64,000 bases of DNA, taken from contig NZ_JAERRJ010000007.1 of NCBI RefSeq assembly GCF_016741815.1, forward strand, positions 124,001-188,000. Direction: 5' to 3'. This document shows positions 24,376 through 32,388 of this stretch, one piece after another (within the stretch, counting starts at the first letter, position 1; every line of letters starts with the position of its first letter). Origin of the DNA: Nocardia acididurans (GTDB taxonomy: Bacteria > Actinomycetota > Actinomycetes > Mycobacteriales > Mycobacteriaceae). The notes below the pieces were generated by a model. The model had not been told where the DNA came from. It saw nothing but the letters and a program-made list of their open reading frames with translations, and did no database searches. The translations under genes were made by a program, and so were the position numbers.

Positions 24376-25578
24376 TCAGACGCCGACAGCGGCGAGCTCG
24401 GCCTCGATGGCCGCCTCGAGCCGCTCCCGGACCTCGGGGACCGAAATCTTGAGGATGATCTCGTGGAAGAAGCCGCGCACGACCAGACGTCGCGCCGCCT
24501 CCTCCGGAATACCGCGCGAGCGCAGGTAGAACAGCTGCTCGTCATCGAAACGGCCGGTGGCCGCGGCATGTCCGGCGCCCACGATCTCGCCGGTCTCGAT
24601 CTCCAGGTTCGGCACCGAGTCGGCGCGCGCGCCGTCGGTGAGCACCAGGTTGCGGTTCACCTCATAGGTGTCGGTGCCCTCGGCGGCGGCGCGAATGAGC
24701 ACATCGCCCACCCACACGGTGTGCGCGTCCGGCTTGTTCGAGGTCGGATCACCCTGCAGCGCACCCTTGTACTGCACGTTGGACTTGCAGTTGGGCTGCG
24801 AGTGGTCGACCAGCAGGCGCTGCTCGAAGAACTGACCGTCGTCGGCGAAGTACAGGCCGAGCAGTTCGGCGTCGCCACCCGGACCCGCGTAGCGGACATT
24901 GCCGGTCAGGCGCACCACATCGCCACCGAGGGTGACATTGGTGTGGCGCAGGGTGGCGTCACGGCCCAGCTTTGCGTGGTGCGCGGTGACGTGCACGGCG
25001 TCGTCGGCCCAGTCCTGGACGATGACGACATTCAGCGCGGCGGAGTCGCCGAGCACGAATTCCACGTTCTCCGCGTAGGTTCCACTGCCGCGCTGGTCGA
25101 CGACCACGGTGGCGCGGGCGAAGTTGCCCAGGCGCACCTGGAGGTGGCCGTAGGCGACCTTGCCCTCGCCCGGACCGGTGATGGTCACGGTGACCGGCTC
25201 GGCCACTTCGGTTTCCGCGCCGACCGACACGATGGTGGCCTGCTCGAAGCCCGAGTACGCCTGTGCGGCAACACGATCGGTGGGCACGCCGCCCTCGCCG
25301 AGGCGAGAGTCGTTGCGGTCCACGGTTTCCACCGTCACACCGGCGACCTCGGTCGCCTCAACGGTGGCCTGGCCGTCCCGCACGGCGGTGCCGTCGTGCA
25401 GGCCGTTCAACCGGCGCATCGGGGTGAAGCGCCAGGCTTCATCCCGACCCGACGGCACCTCGAAGGCGTTCACGTCGAACGACGCGAACACCTCGCCCTT
25501 GTTCACAGCGGGAGTGCGGGACTCAGCGGCCGCAGCGATATTCGCCTCCGGCGAAGTGGCAACGTTCTCGACGGCCAT
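24376..25578 (-). CDS. sufD: Fe-S assembly protein SufD
   Basis: A 400-residue SufD, a beta-helix scaffold protein that pairs with SufB and SufC. The family C-terminus is evident (YLRSRGIPEEAARRLVVRGFF), as is SQPNCKSNVQYKGAL in the core. Its ATG overlaps the sufB TGA by one base, which suggests co-translation in a fixed ratio. The N-terminal about 30 residues are Ala/Glu-rich and variable in the family. Confidence 0.97.
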   Translation of the reverse strand: MAVENVATSPEANIAAAAESRTPAVNKGEVFASFDVNAFEVPSGRDEAWRFTPMRRLNGLHDGTAVRDGQATVEATEVAGVTVETVDRNDSRLGEGGVPTDRVAAQAYSGFEQATIVSVGAETEVAEPVTVTITGPGEGKVAYGHLQVRLGNFARATVVVDQRGSGTYAENVEFVLGDSAALNVVIVQDWADDAVHVTAHHAKLGRDATLRHTNVTLGGDVVRLTGNVRYAGPGGDAELLGLYFADDGQFFEQRLLVDHSQPNCKSNVQYKGALQGDPTSNKPDAHTVWVGDVLIRAAAEGTDTYEVNRNLVLTDGARADSVPNLEIETGEIVGAGHAAATGRFDDEQLFYLRSRGIPEEAARRLVVRGFFHEIILKISVPEVRERLEAAIEAELAAVGV

Positions 25579-27014
25579 CAGCCGACGGCTCCTTCCATCT
25601 GCAGTTCGATCAGGCGGTTCAGCTCGAGCGCGTACTCCATCGGGAGTTCCTTCGCGATCGGCTCGACGAATCCGCGCACCACCATCGCCATGGCCTCGTC
25701 CTCGGTGAGACCGCGCGACATCAGGTAGAACAGCTGATCCTCGGACACCTTCGAGACGGTCGCCTCGTGGCCCATGGTCACGTCGTCCTCGCGGATGTCG
25801 ACGTAGGGGTAGGTGTCGGAGCGAGAGATGTTGTCCACCAGCAGCGCATCACACTTCACGGTCGACTTGGACGCGTACGCGCCCTTGTTGACCTGCACCA
25901 GGCCACGGTAGGAGGCACGGCCACCGCCGCGCGCCACCGACTTGGAGATGATGTTCGAGGAGGTGTGCGGCGCCAGGTGCAGCATCTTCGCGCCGGTGTC
26001 CTGGTGCTGGCCCTCGCCGGCGAAGGCGATGGAGAGCACCTCGCCCTTGGCGTGCTCACCGGTCATCCACACGGCCGGGTACTTCATGGTGACCTTGGAG
26101 CCGATATTGCCGTCGACCCATTCCATGGTCGCGCCCGCCTCGGCCTTGGCCCGCTTGGTGACCAGGTTGTAGACGTTGTTCGACCAGTTCTGAATGGTGG
26201 TGTACCGGCAGCGGCCACCCTTCTTCACGATGATCTCCACGACCGCGGAGTGCAGCGAGTCCGACGAGTAGATCGGCGCGGTGCAACCCTCGACATAGTG
26301 CACGTAGGCATCCTCGTCGACGATGATCAGCGTGCGCTCGAACTGACCCATGTTCTCGGTGTTGATCCGGAAGTAGGCCTGCAGCGGGATGTCGACGTGC
26401 ACGCCCGGCGGCACGTAGATGAACGAGCCTCCCGACCACACGGCCGAGTTCAGCGCGGAGAACTTGTTGTCACCCGACGGGATGACCGAGCCGAAGTACT
26501 GCTGGAACAGCTCCGGATGCTCCTTGAGACCGGTGTCGGTGTCGAGGAAGATGACGCCCTGCTTCTCCAGATCCTCACGGATGGAGTGGTAGACGACCTC
26601 GGACTCGTACTGCGCGGCGACACCGGCGACCAGGCGCTGCTTCTCCGCCTCCGGGATGCCGAGCTTGTCGTAGGTGTTCTTGATGTCCTCGGGCAGTTCC
26701 TCCCAGGAGGCGGCCTGCTTCTCCGAGGAGCGCACGAAGTACTTGATGTTGTCGAAGTCGATGCCGTTGAGATCGGAACCCCAGTTGGGCATGGGCTTCT
26801 TGTCGAAGATGCGCAGCGCCTTCAGCCGGAAGTCGAGCATCCACTCGGGCTCGCTCTTCTTCGCCGAGATGTCGCGGACGACCTCCTCGGACAGGCCGCG
26901 CTTGGCACTGGCACCGGCGACATCCTTGTCGGCCCAGCCGTACTCGTAGGTACCCAGCGACGCGATGGTCTCTTCCTGGGTCAGCGGCTGCGCCTGGTCG
27001 GCGGTCGTCGTCAT
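25578..27014 (-). CDS. sufB: Fe-S assembly scaffold SufB
   Basis: A 478-residue SufB, the site of cluster assembly. The diagnostic stretches are YVPPGVHVDIPLQAYFRIN, YVEGCTAPIYSS and the C-terminal LFYLMSRGLTEDEAMAMVVRGF. The protein is uninterrupted, whereas the M. tuberculosis homologue carries an intein. Here the sequence runs straight through the usual insertion region. It overlaps the sufR stop by 4 bp. Confidence 0.98.
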   Translation of the reverse strand: MTTTADQAQPLTQEETIASLGTYEYGWADKDVAGASAKRGLSEEVVRDISAKKSEPEWMLDFRLKALRIFDKKPMPNWGSDLNGIDFDNIKYFVRSSEKQAASWEELPEDIKNTYDKLGIPEAEKQRLVAGVAAQYESEVVYHSIREDLEKQGVIFLDTDTGLKEHPELFQQYFGSVIPSGDNKFSALNSAVWSGGSFIYVPPGVHVDIPLQAYFRINTENMGQFERTLIIVDEDAYVHYVEGCTAPIYSSDSLHSAVVEIIVKKGGRCRYTTIQNWSNNVYNLVTKRAKAEAGATMEWVDGNIGSKVTMKYPAVWMTGEHAKGEVLSIAFAGEGQHQDTGAKMLHLAPHTSSNIISKSVARGGGRASYRGLVQVNKGAYASKSTVKCDALLVDNISRSDTYPYVDIREDDVTMGHEATVSKVSEDQLFYLMSRGLTEDEAMAMVVRGFVEPIAKELPMEYALELNRLIELQMEGAVG

Positions 27015-27835
27015 TCGGCACTCCTTCCGGAGTCGTGTGTAGAAGTCGATGCGGGCTGAGCAGCGACAGATCGTGCGTTCTTTTGGGACTTAGCGGCGGT
27101 ATTCGGTTTGACGGTGGGCATCAGCAACGGCACATGCGTGGTGCACGCGCAGTCGCCGTTGGCGATGGTGGCCAGCCGTTGCACATGCGTGCCGAGAATC
27201 TCCCGGAACGCCTCCAACTCGGCGGCGCACAACTCCGGGAACTCCTCGGCGACATGCGACACCGGGCAGTGGTGCTGGCAGATCTGAACGCCCGCACCGA
27301 CTTTCCGGGTCGATGCGGCGAACCCGGCGTCGGTGAAGGCGTCGGCGATCTCCTCGGCCTTGGCCTCGGTCTCCTCGGACGTGTGTCCTTTCAACCGATC
27401 GATGCCCGCGACAATGGTTCCGACCCGCTTACGTGCGAAATCGACGATGGCCTTGTCGCCGCCGATCTCGCGGAGCTGTCGCATCGCGGCACCGGCGAGG
27501 TCATCGTAGGCGTGCCCCAACCGGCCCCTGCCGGTGGAGGTCAGCTGATACTGCTTGGCGGGACGGCCGCGGCCGCTCTGCTGCCACTTCGCCGACGTGG
27601 TGGCCCGCGCCTCGCCCGACTCGATGAGCGCCTCGAGGTGCCTGCGCACCCCGGCCGGCGTGAGCCCGAGCCGCTCGCCGATGGCGGTGGCGGTAATGGG
27701 ACCCTCTTCGAGCAGGAGCTTGACGACGGCCTCACGGGTGTGGCCCTCGCCCGCGGGTTCGGGCGCGACAGCAGGCCGGGCGCCCTTCCGGCGCCCGGTG
27801 CCTGATCCCGCATTCCGCAAACCCACGGTTTTCAC
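27011..27835 (-). CDS. sufR: SufR, Fe-S-sensing repressor of the suf operon
   Basis: About 274 residues: an N-terminal winged HTH (ITATAIGERLGLTPAGVRRHLEAL) and a C-terminal cluster-binding region with Cys in VQICQHHCPVSHVAEEFPELC and GDCACTTH, matching the SufR cysteine pattern. It leads the operon and should sense cluster status and autoregulate. The start is uncertain. The GTG at 27835 lies inside the proposed operator, while the GTG at 27826 or a longer ATG form are alternatives. A C-terminal polar tail of about 35 residues follows the last Cys pair. Confidence 0.93.
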   Translation of the reverse strand: MKTVGLRNAGSGTGRRKGARPAVAPEPAGEGHTREAVVKLLLEEGPITATAIGERLGLTPAGVRRHLEALIESGEARATTSAKWQQSGRGRPAKQYQLTSTGRGRLGHAYDDLAGAAMRQLREIGGDKAIVDFARKRVGTIVAGIDRLKGHTSEETEAKAEEIADAFTDAGFAASTRKVGAGVQICQHHCPVSHVAEEFPELCAAELEAFREILGTHVQRLATIANGDCACTTHVPLLMPTVKPNTAAKSQKNARSVAAQPASTSTHDSGRSAE

Positions 27836-27846
27836 AACACAAGTGT
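27832..27846 (-). promoter_or_regulatory. Candidate SufR operator (ACACT-N5-TGTGA)
   Basis: Read on the minus strand, the sequence ACACT-TGTGT-TGTGA exactly fits the ACACT-N5-TGTGA palindrome that I recall as the SufR site of M. tuberculosis. It sits at the sufR start, the right place for autorepression. Confidence 0.75.
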
Positions 27847-27871
27847 GACGGAATTCCATTCCGCGATCCAG

Positions 27872-27890
27872 TAAGGTTTGCCTGACTTAA
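27872..27890. promoter_or_regulatory. Candidate IdeR/DtxR iron box upstream of sufR
   Basis: TAAGGTTTGCCTGACTTAA matches about 15 of 19 positions of the IdeR consensus TTAGGTTAGSCTAACCTAA. It ends 37 bp upstream of the sufR start, overlapping the likely promoter, so iron control of suf is possible. Confidence 0.5.
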
Positions 27891-28007
27891 CGAGGGCGAC
27901 CTGCGAGAATGCTCACGGGTGTGACCTGGTGCACTCCGGAACCGATCGAATCGGGCGTATTTACGCAAGCCGACCGCACCGAAAACCCGCCGCGCGTGAT
28001 CTCCGGC

Positions 28008-28577
28008 CTAGCCGTGGAAGGGGTCGGCGTCCTGCCCCGGCAGCCACGAGCGACCCGGCTCGGTCCAGCCGTTGGCCTTGATCATCTTCTTCGCCGCGCG
28101 CTGATTCCGGCCGATGAGGCGATCCAGGTAGAGGTGGCCGAGCAGGTGATCGGTCTCGTGCTGCAGGCAGCGGGCGAGGTAGCCGGTGCCCTCGACGGCG
28201 GTCGGCCTGCCCTCGGCGTCGACGCCCGTCACCTTCGCCCAGTCGGCGCGACCGGTCGGGTACCACTCCCCCGGCACCGACAGGCAGCCCTCGATATCGT
28301 CCTCCGGATCGGGCATGGTCTCGGGGATCGCCGAGGTCTCCAGCACCGGGTTCACCACATAGCCGCGCTGCCGTGTCCCACCCACGACGAGGTCGTAGAC
28401 GAAAACGGCTCGGGGATCGCCGATCTGGTTCGCGGCCAGCCCGGCTCCGCGCGCCGCGGTATTCGTCTCGAAGAGCGTGTCGACGAAAGCGGCCAGCTCC
28501 GAATCGAATTCGGTGACGGGGACAGCCGGTGCGGTCAGGCGCGGATCACCGGCGATGAGGATCGGTCGAATTGCCAC
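28008..28577 (-). CDS. def: Peptide deformylase
   Basis: A 189-residue deformylase that removes the formyl group from new proteins. All three motifs are present: GAGLAANQIG (motif I), EGCLSVPG with the metal Cys (motif II) and QHETDHLLG with the HExxH-type metal site (motif III). It starts at a GTG (V-AIRPILIAG), or a second GTG two codons upstream. It overlaps the 3' end of the dehalogenase-like gene by 32 bp. The C-terminal GRSWLPGQDADPFHG extension is typical of actinobacterial type I enzymes. A second def elsewhere in the genome would be usual. Confidence 0.95.
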   Translation of the reverse strand: MAIRPILIAGDPRLTAPAVPVTEFDSELAAFVDTLFETNTAARGAGLAANQIGDPRAVFVYDLVVGGTRQRGYVVNPVLETSAIPETMPDPEDDIEGCLSVPGEWYPTGRADWAKVTGVDAEGRPTAVEGTGYLARCLQHETDHLLGHLYLDRLIGRNQRAAKKMIKANGWTEPGRSWLPGQDADPFHG

Positions 28578-29460
28578 TCGCACGAGAATAGGCAAGGAAG
28601 TCCAGCAGCTCGCGCACCACCTCGCCCGGATTCTCCTCCGGCAGGAAATGACCGCCGCGCAAGGGTTTTCCGCGCAGGTCGGCGGCCCAGCGACCCCAGA
28701 CGCGCAGCGGGTCGAACCATTCGGCGACCGCGCCCTTCTCATCCCAGAGGGCCAGGACCGGACAGTGGATACGGCGGACGCCCCGGTCGCGGAGGTCGGC
28801 GGCGTAGTCGACGGTGGCGGCGGCGCGGTACTCCTCACAGATGGCGCGAATGCCCTGCGGGGTGGCGAAATTGGTGATGTAGGCGGTGCGCAGCGGATCC
28901 GGGAAGACAGCGGGATCGGTGGACCAGCTGTCGAGCATGTGATTCACGAAGGTGGACGGGGAGCGCGCGATCAGCGTTTCCGGGATCGGGCGCGGGGCGG
29001 CCAGGAAGGTCCACACCCAGTACGCCAGCCAGAGATCGTGATCGCCCACATCGAAAACGTCACCGGTGGGGACGATATCGAGGACGGCCAGGGCCGTGAC
29101 CACATCGGGGTGGTCCAGGGCCATCCGGTAGGCGCACCGCGCGCCGCGATCGTGACCGGCGACGGCGAAGCGCGGATAACCGAGTTCGGCCATCACCTCG
29201 ACCTGGTCGGTGGCCAGGGTGCTCATGGCGTACGGCAGGTGATCCGGGGTGCTGGCGGGCTTGCCGCTCGCACCGAAACCGCGCAGGTCCGTGGCGACCA
29301 CGGTGTGGGAGCGGGCCAGTTCCGGGGCCACGCGATGCCACATCAGATGCGTTTCGGGGATGCCGTGCAGGAGCAGCAGCGGCGGTCCGGAACCGCCTCG
29401 GCGACCATGAATCGTGGTGCCGGACACCTGGATATCGAATTCGGAGAACCCGTCGAACAT
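28546..29460 (-). CDS. Alpha/beta hydrolase of the haloacetate dehalogenase/epoxide hydrolase type
   Basis: A 304-residue protein. The oxyanion-hole motif is LHGIPETHLMW, the RGFGASGKP strand follows, and the nucleophile elbow GHDRGARCAYRMALDHP has Asp instead of Ser. A late GGHFLPEENP gives the catalytic His. The DRGxR and HLMW motifs resemble fluoroacetate dehalogenase. A halide-binding Trp cannot be placed with certainty, so epoxide hydrolase activity is an alternative. It overlaps def by 32 bp. Confidence 0.85.
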   Translation of the reverse strand: MFDGFSEFDIQVSGTTIHGRRGGSGPPLLLLHGIPETHLMWHRVAPELARSHTVVATDLRGFGASGKPASTPDHLPYAMSTLATDQVEVMAELGYPRFAVAGHDRGARCAYRMALDHPDVVTALAVLDIVPTGDVFDVGDHDLWLAYWVWTFLAAPRPIPETLIARSPSTFVNHMLDSWSTDPAVFPDPLRTAYITNFATPQGIRAICEEYRAAATVDYAADLRDRGVRRIHCPVLALWDEKGAVAEWFDPLRVWGRWAADLRGKPLRGGHFLPEENPGEVVRELLDFLAYSRASGNSTDPHRR

Positions 29461-29543
29461 CTGCGCCTTCCTGTGAGCGACGTGTTTTTCTCCGGGTACC
29501 CCTCCGGGCCGCCGTCATTCGATGCGGACGGGCCGTTCTCGCG

Positions 29544-30563
29544 TCAGCGCACGGCGACCAGTTTCAGCGGCCCCTCCAGCAGGGCGTCCACCGAATCGGC
29601 GAAGCCGACCGTGCGTGTGGTGACCAGTGCCGGATCGAAGCGACCGGCGGCGACCAGAGCGAGCACGGCGGGAATCGCGGGGCGGACGTGCGCGCGGCCG
29701 GTGTGGAAAGTGCAGCAGCGCGAATACATTTCGAACACCGGCAGGGGGACGTCCTGGGTCTGCACGCTCACGCTGGTGCACCAGCCGTCGACGGCGGTGG
29801 CGTGCACGGCGGCGACCAGGGCGCGGCGGCCGCCCGCGGCCTCCACGGTGATCGGAAAGCGGCCGACCCTGGCATCAGCCGGACCCTCGATGGCCTCCGC
29901 ACCGAATTTCGCTGCGATGGACAGTCTTTCGGGGTCGGTGTCGAGGTACACCACACGCGCGGAGTCGAGGGCCACGGCCAGACCGGCGGCGTACAGGCCG
30001 ATGGACGGTGCGGCCGCGCCGCCGAGCACCAGCACCTCGGCGCCCGGGTCGGCGGCCAATTGCGGTGCCACCGCACGGTATCCGTCCGGGATGTTGTCGC
30101 TGGCACTGGCCACGGCCACCGGGTCGACGCCCTCCGGCACGGGGACGAGCATGGCGTCGGCGTGCGGGATCAGGGCCAGATCGGCCCAGAGCCCGCCCCA
30201 GTCGAGGCCGCCCATCGGGCCGAGGCCGTAGGTGGACATGAACGGGTGGGCCGTGCAGTTGCCGGTGCGCCCGCGCAGACAGGCCGGGCAGGTGCCGCAG
30301 GAGATCTGGAAGGGTACGACCACGCGGTCGCCGACGGCGATCGTGCGCACGGCCTCCCCCACGGCGACCACTTCGGCGACGCCCTCGTGCCCGAACGGGT
30401 ACGGACCCGGGAGCGGGAACCTGCCGTGCAGGACCGCGGGGTCGATGTCGCAGGTGGCCAGGGCGATCGGGCGGACCACGGCCTGGTCGTTGGATTCGAT
30501 GGCGGGTTCGGGGGCTTGTTCCCAGCGTAGTGCGCCGGGGCCGTCGAGCATGAGTCGCTGCAT
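29544..30563 (-). CDS. Zinc-dependent medium-chain alcohol dehydrogenase
   Basis: A 339-residue MDR protein. The catalytic zinc site includes the Cys of ATCDID and the GHEGVAEV motif. The structural zinc is bound by four Cys in CGTCPACLRGRTGNC. The nucleotide-binding motif VLGGAAAPSIGLYAAGLA departs from the classic GxGxxG. It starts after GAAGG. A TetR-type gene lies upstream on the same strand and an AGAACGTTCT palindrome lies in its promoter, which suggests induction by a small molecule. Substrate unknown. Confidence 0.88.
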   Translation of the reverse strand: MQRLMLDGPGALRWEQAPEPAIESNDQAVVRPIALATCDIDPAVLHGRFPLPGPYPFGHEGVAEVVAVGEAVRTIAVGDRVVVPFQISCGTCPACLRGRTGNCTAHPFMSTYGLGPMGGLDWGGLWADLALIPHADAMLVPVPEGVDPVAVASASDNIPDGYRAVAPQLAADPGAEVLVLGGAAAPSIGLYAAGLAVALDSARVVYLDTDPERLSIAAKFGAEAIEGPADARVGRFPITVEAAGGRRALVAAVHATAVDGWCTSVSVQTQDVPLPVFEMYSRCCTFHTGRAHVRPAIPAVLALVAAGRFDPALVTTRTVGFADSVDALLEGPLKLVAVR

Positions 30564-30578
30564 CTGCGAGCCTTCGCT

Positions 30579-30588
30579 AGAACGTTCT
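30579..30588. promoter_or_regulatory. Palindrome AGAACGTTCT in the dehydrogenase promoter
   Basis: A perfect 10-bp palindrome, extended imperfectly to TAGAACGTTCTT, 16 bp upstream of the dehydrogenase start and close to the end of the tetR gene. It is a likely site for that regulator. Confidence 0.45.
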
Positions 30589-30603
30589 TTCCAGACTTCC
30601 AGG

Positions 30604-31200
30604 CTACGGTGAATTCACCTCGGCGGCACCGATTTCCGCCACACTCAACCGGATCAGCCGGGCCATGGCCCGCGACACGGTGTGCAAGGGCTCCTCCGAG
30701 CGGCGCACCCGGGCCAGCAGTGTCGCTCCCTCGTAGGCGGCGACCACCGTGGTGGCCAGTTCGAACGCCTCGTCCCGCGGCAGTCCCATCTCGGTGAGCA
30801 TGTCGGTGAAACCGCCCGCGACCGCGTCGAACGCCGAAACGCAGGCCGCACGTACGGCATCCACGTCACTGCCGCCGTCGAGAGCGGGCGTGCCGACCGG
30901 ACAGCCCTCCGTCCAGCCCGACTCGGCGAGTTTGGCCGCCATGAAGTCGAACAGCGTTGCCGCCGTGGCGAACACATCCGGCGGGGCTTGACATATCATC
31001 CGCCCCACCAGAACTCCCGTACCGGTGATGGCCGAGACGGCGATCTCCTCCTTACCACCCGGAAAGTGGTGGTAGATGGAGCCGTACGGCAGCCCCGCCG
31101 CCTCGCTCAACTTCTTCAGACCGAATCCGTGATAGCCGTGCCGGGCCAGCAGACCCGCCGCCGCCATCTCGATACGCCGCTTGGACTCCGAAACCATCAA
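30604..31200 (-). CDS. TetR-family regulator (LmrA/YxaF-like)
   Basis: A 198-residue TetR regulator. The HTH is in AAAGLLARHGYHGFGLKKLSEAAGLPYGSIYHHFPGGKEEI; the YHHFPGGKEEI segment and the downstream GCPVGTPAL are hallmarks of the LmrA/YxaF subgroup, which respond to flavonoids and other aromatics. It precedes the alcohol dehydrogenase by 40 bp on the same strand, so it probably regulates that gene and possibly itself. Confidence 0.88.
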   Translation of the reverse strand: MMVSESKRRIEMAAAGLLARHGYHGFGLKKLSEAAGLPYGSIYHHFPGGKEEIAVSAITGTGVLVGRMICQAPPDVFATAATLFDFMAAKLAESGWTEGCPVGTPALDGGSDVDAVRAACVSAFDAVAGGFTDMLTEMGLPRDEAFELATTVVAAYEGATLLARVRRSEEPLHTVSRAMARLIRLSVAEIGAAEVNSP

Positions 31201-31281
31201 TTCAGAGTATGGGCGGGGTCCGACAACGGCAGCCGGAATCGCGCTATCGGGCGTCGATCCATCCGCTGCGTGGACACCGGA

Positions 31282-32250
31282 TCATGCTTTGACCCAACCT
31301 TTCTCGACGAACAGCGGCACGAACTCGACCGGCACGAACAGACGATCCTCCGGCAGTGGGACGTCGAAATACCGTGCGGGCGGGAGCAATCGATCATCGG
31401 CGGTGCCCAGGTCGATGACCCAGCGATCCGGGCCGGGCCGGAAACCGGCCGCGCCCTTGCCGACCGTACGAGCCAGGAAACGCAGCTCCGACGGCAGGAT
31501 GTCCAGCGGATCCTGGCGCGCGAACACGCCCAGCCGCGCCGCCCGCGCCGCCCCCACCGCCTGCCGGGCCCGATTCAGGCCCGGATCCGAAATCGGCTGC
31601 CCCGGAACAGGAACCGCCTCCACCATGCCCGGCTGCTTGCGGAACGGATTGATATTGGGCCAGATGAAGTACGGCACCGCCCAGCCACCCGCCAGCATCC
31701 GCTCGTTGTAGGTCGGCGGACGCGGCGTGGTCGCCGCCTCGACATTCAAGTACGTGAGGAAACGGCCGTAGCGGTCGAACACATCCGACGCGAACGCCAT
31801 GAAGAACCGGAAATCGGCGGGCTCGAGCCCGCTCGCCATCCGATCCTGCTCGACGAAACCCTCCAGCGCCCGATGCGCGGCCAGCGCGTGCCGGGCGTGG
31901 TTGGCCGCGCAGTCCGGGCCGGTGCGCGCCCGCAGATCCGCCTCCAACTCCGGCGGCAGCGGCGGATCGAAGGGCGGCAAACCGGGGGCGAACGGATCGG
32001 TGAGGAATTCCGTCCACGCCGCCGAACCGATGGACGGGAAGGCGTCCGGATTCGCGGGCAGCGAGAAACTCACCTCCGGCGTATCCATTCCCAGGAATCG
32101 CGTACTGATATTGCCGATCGGATCGACGGTGACGGTATCGCCGTCGTGCACCGCCTGAGCCACACTCATCGGCTTTCCGGTGGACCCGAGGCCGAGTCCC
32201 GCGTGCCCGACGAGAAATCCGGCGCGGCTCTTCTCTACTGCTTTCGCCAT
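31282..32250 (-). CDS. Intracellular staphylococcal-nuclease-fold protein with large insertion
   Basis: A 322-residue protein. Segments that match thermonuclease are VHDGDTVTVD, TRFLGMDTPE (equivalents of Arg35, Asp40, Glu43), FDRYGRFLTYL (Arg87), YNERMLAGGWAVPYF and the final helix RARQAVGAARAARLGVF. All catalytic equivalents are therefore present. About 75 extra residues (Pro-rich FAPGLPPFDPPLPPEL and a helical part) are inserted between the two catalytic halves, and a further C-terminal domain of about 85 residues ends DRLFVPVEFVPLFVEKG. It lacks a signal peptide, so it would act inside the cell. The start has GGAG upstream. Confidence 0.7.
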   Translation of the reverse strand: MAKAVEKSRAGFLVGHAGLGLGSTGKPMSVAQAVHDGDTVTVDPIGNISTRFLGMDTPEVSFSLPANPDAFPSIGSAAWTEFLTDPFAPGLPPFDPPLPPELEADLRARTGPDCAANHARHALAAHRALEGFVEQDRMASGLEPADFRFFMAFASDVFDRYGRFLTYLNVEAATTPRPPTYNERMLAGGWAVPYFIWPNINPFRKQPGMVEAVPVPGQPISDPGLNRARQAVGAARAARLGVFARQDPLDILPSELRFLARTVGKGAAGFRPGPDRWVIDLGTADDRLLPPARYFDVPLPEDRLFVPVEFVPLFVEKGWVKA

Positions 32251-32388
32251 GACGATCTCCGAATTGAATTGCCGGCACGAGCCGATCGGCTCGCGGCCGC
32301 GGCGAACCGCGTCACCGAATAATCGCTGTCGGGGCGGCAGCCGCAACCGAACCGGGAAGTACGGTCGCGATCGGTTACGCTGACCCGC

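Noticed and set aside
28477..30231. 584-codon frame antisense to the hydrolase and dehydrogenase genes
   Set aside because: No family resemblance; both opposite-strand genes have clear catalytic motifs.
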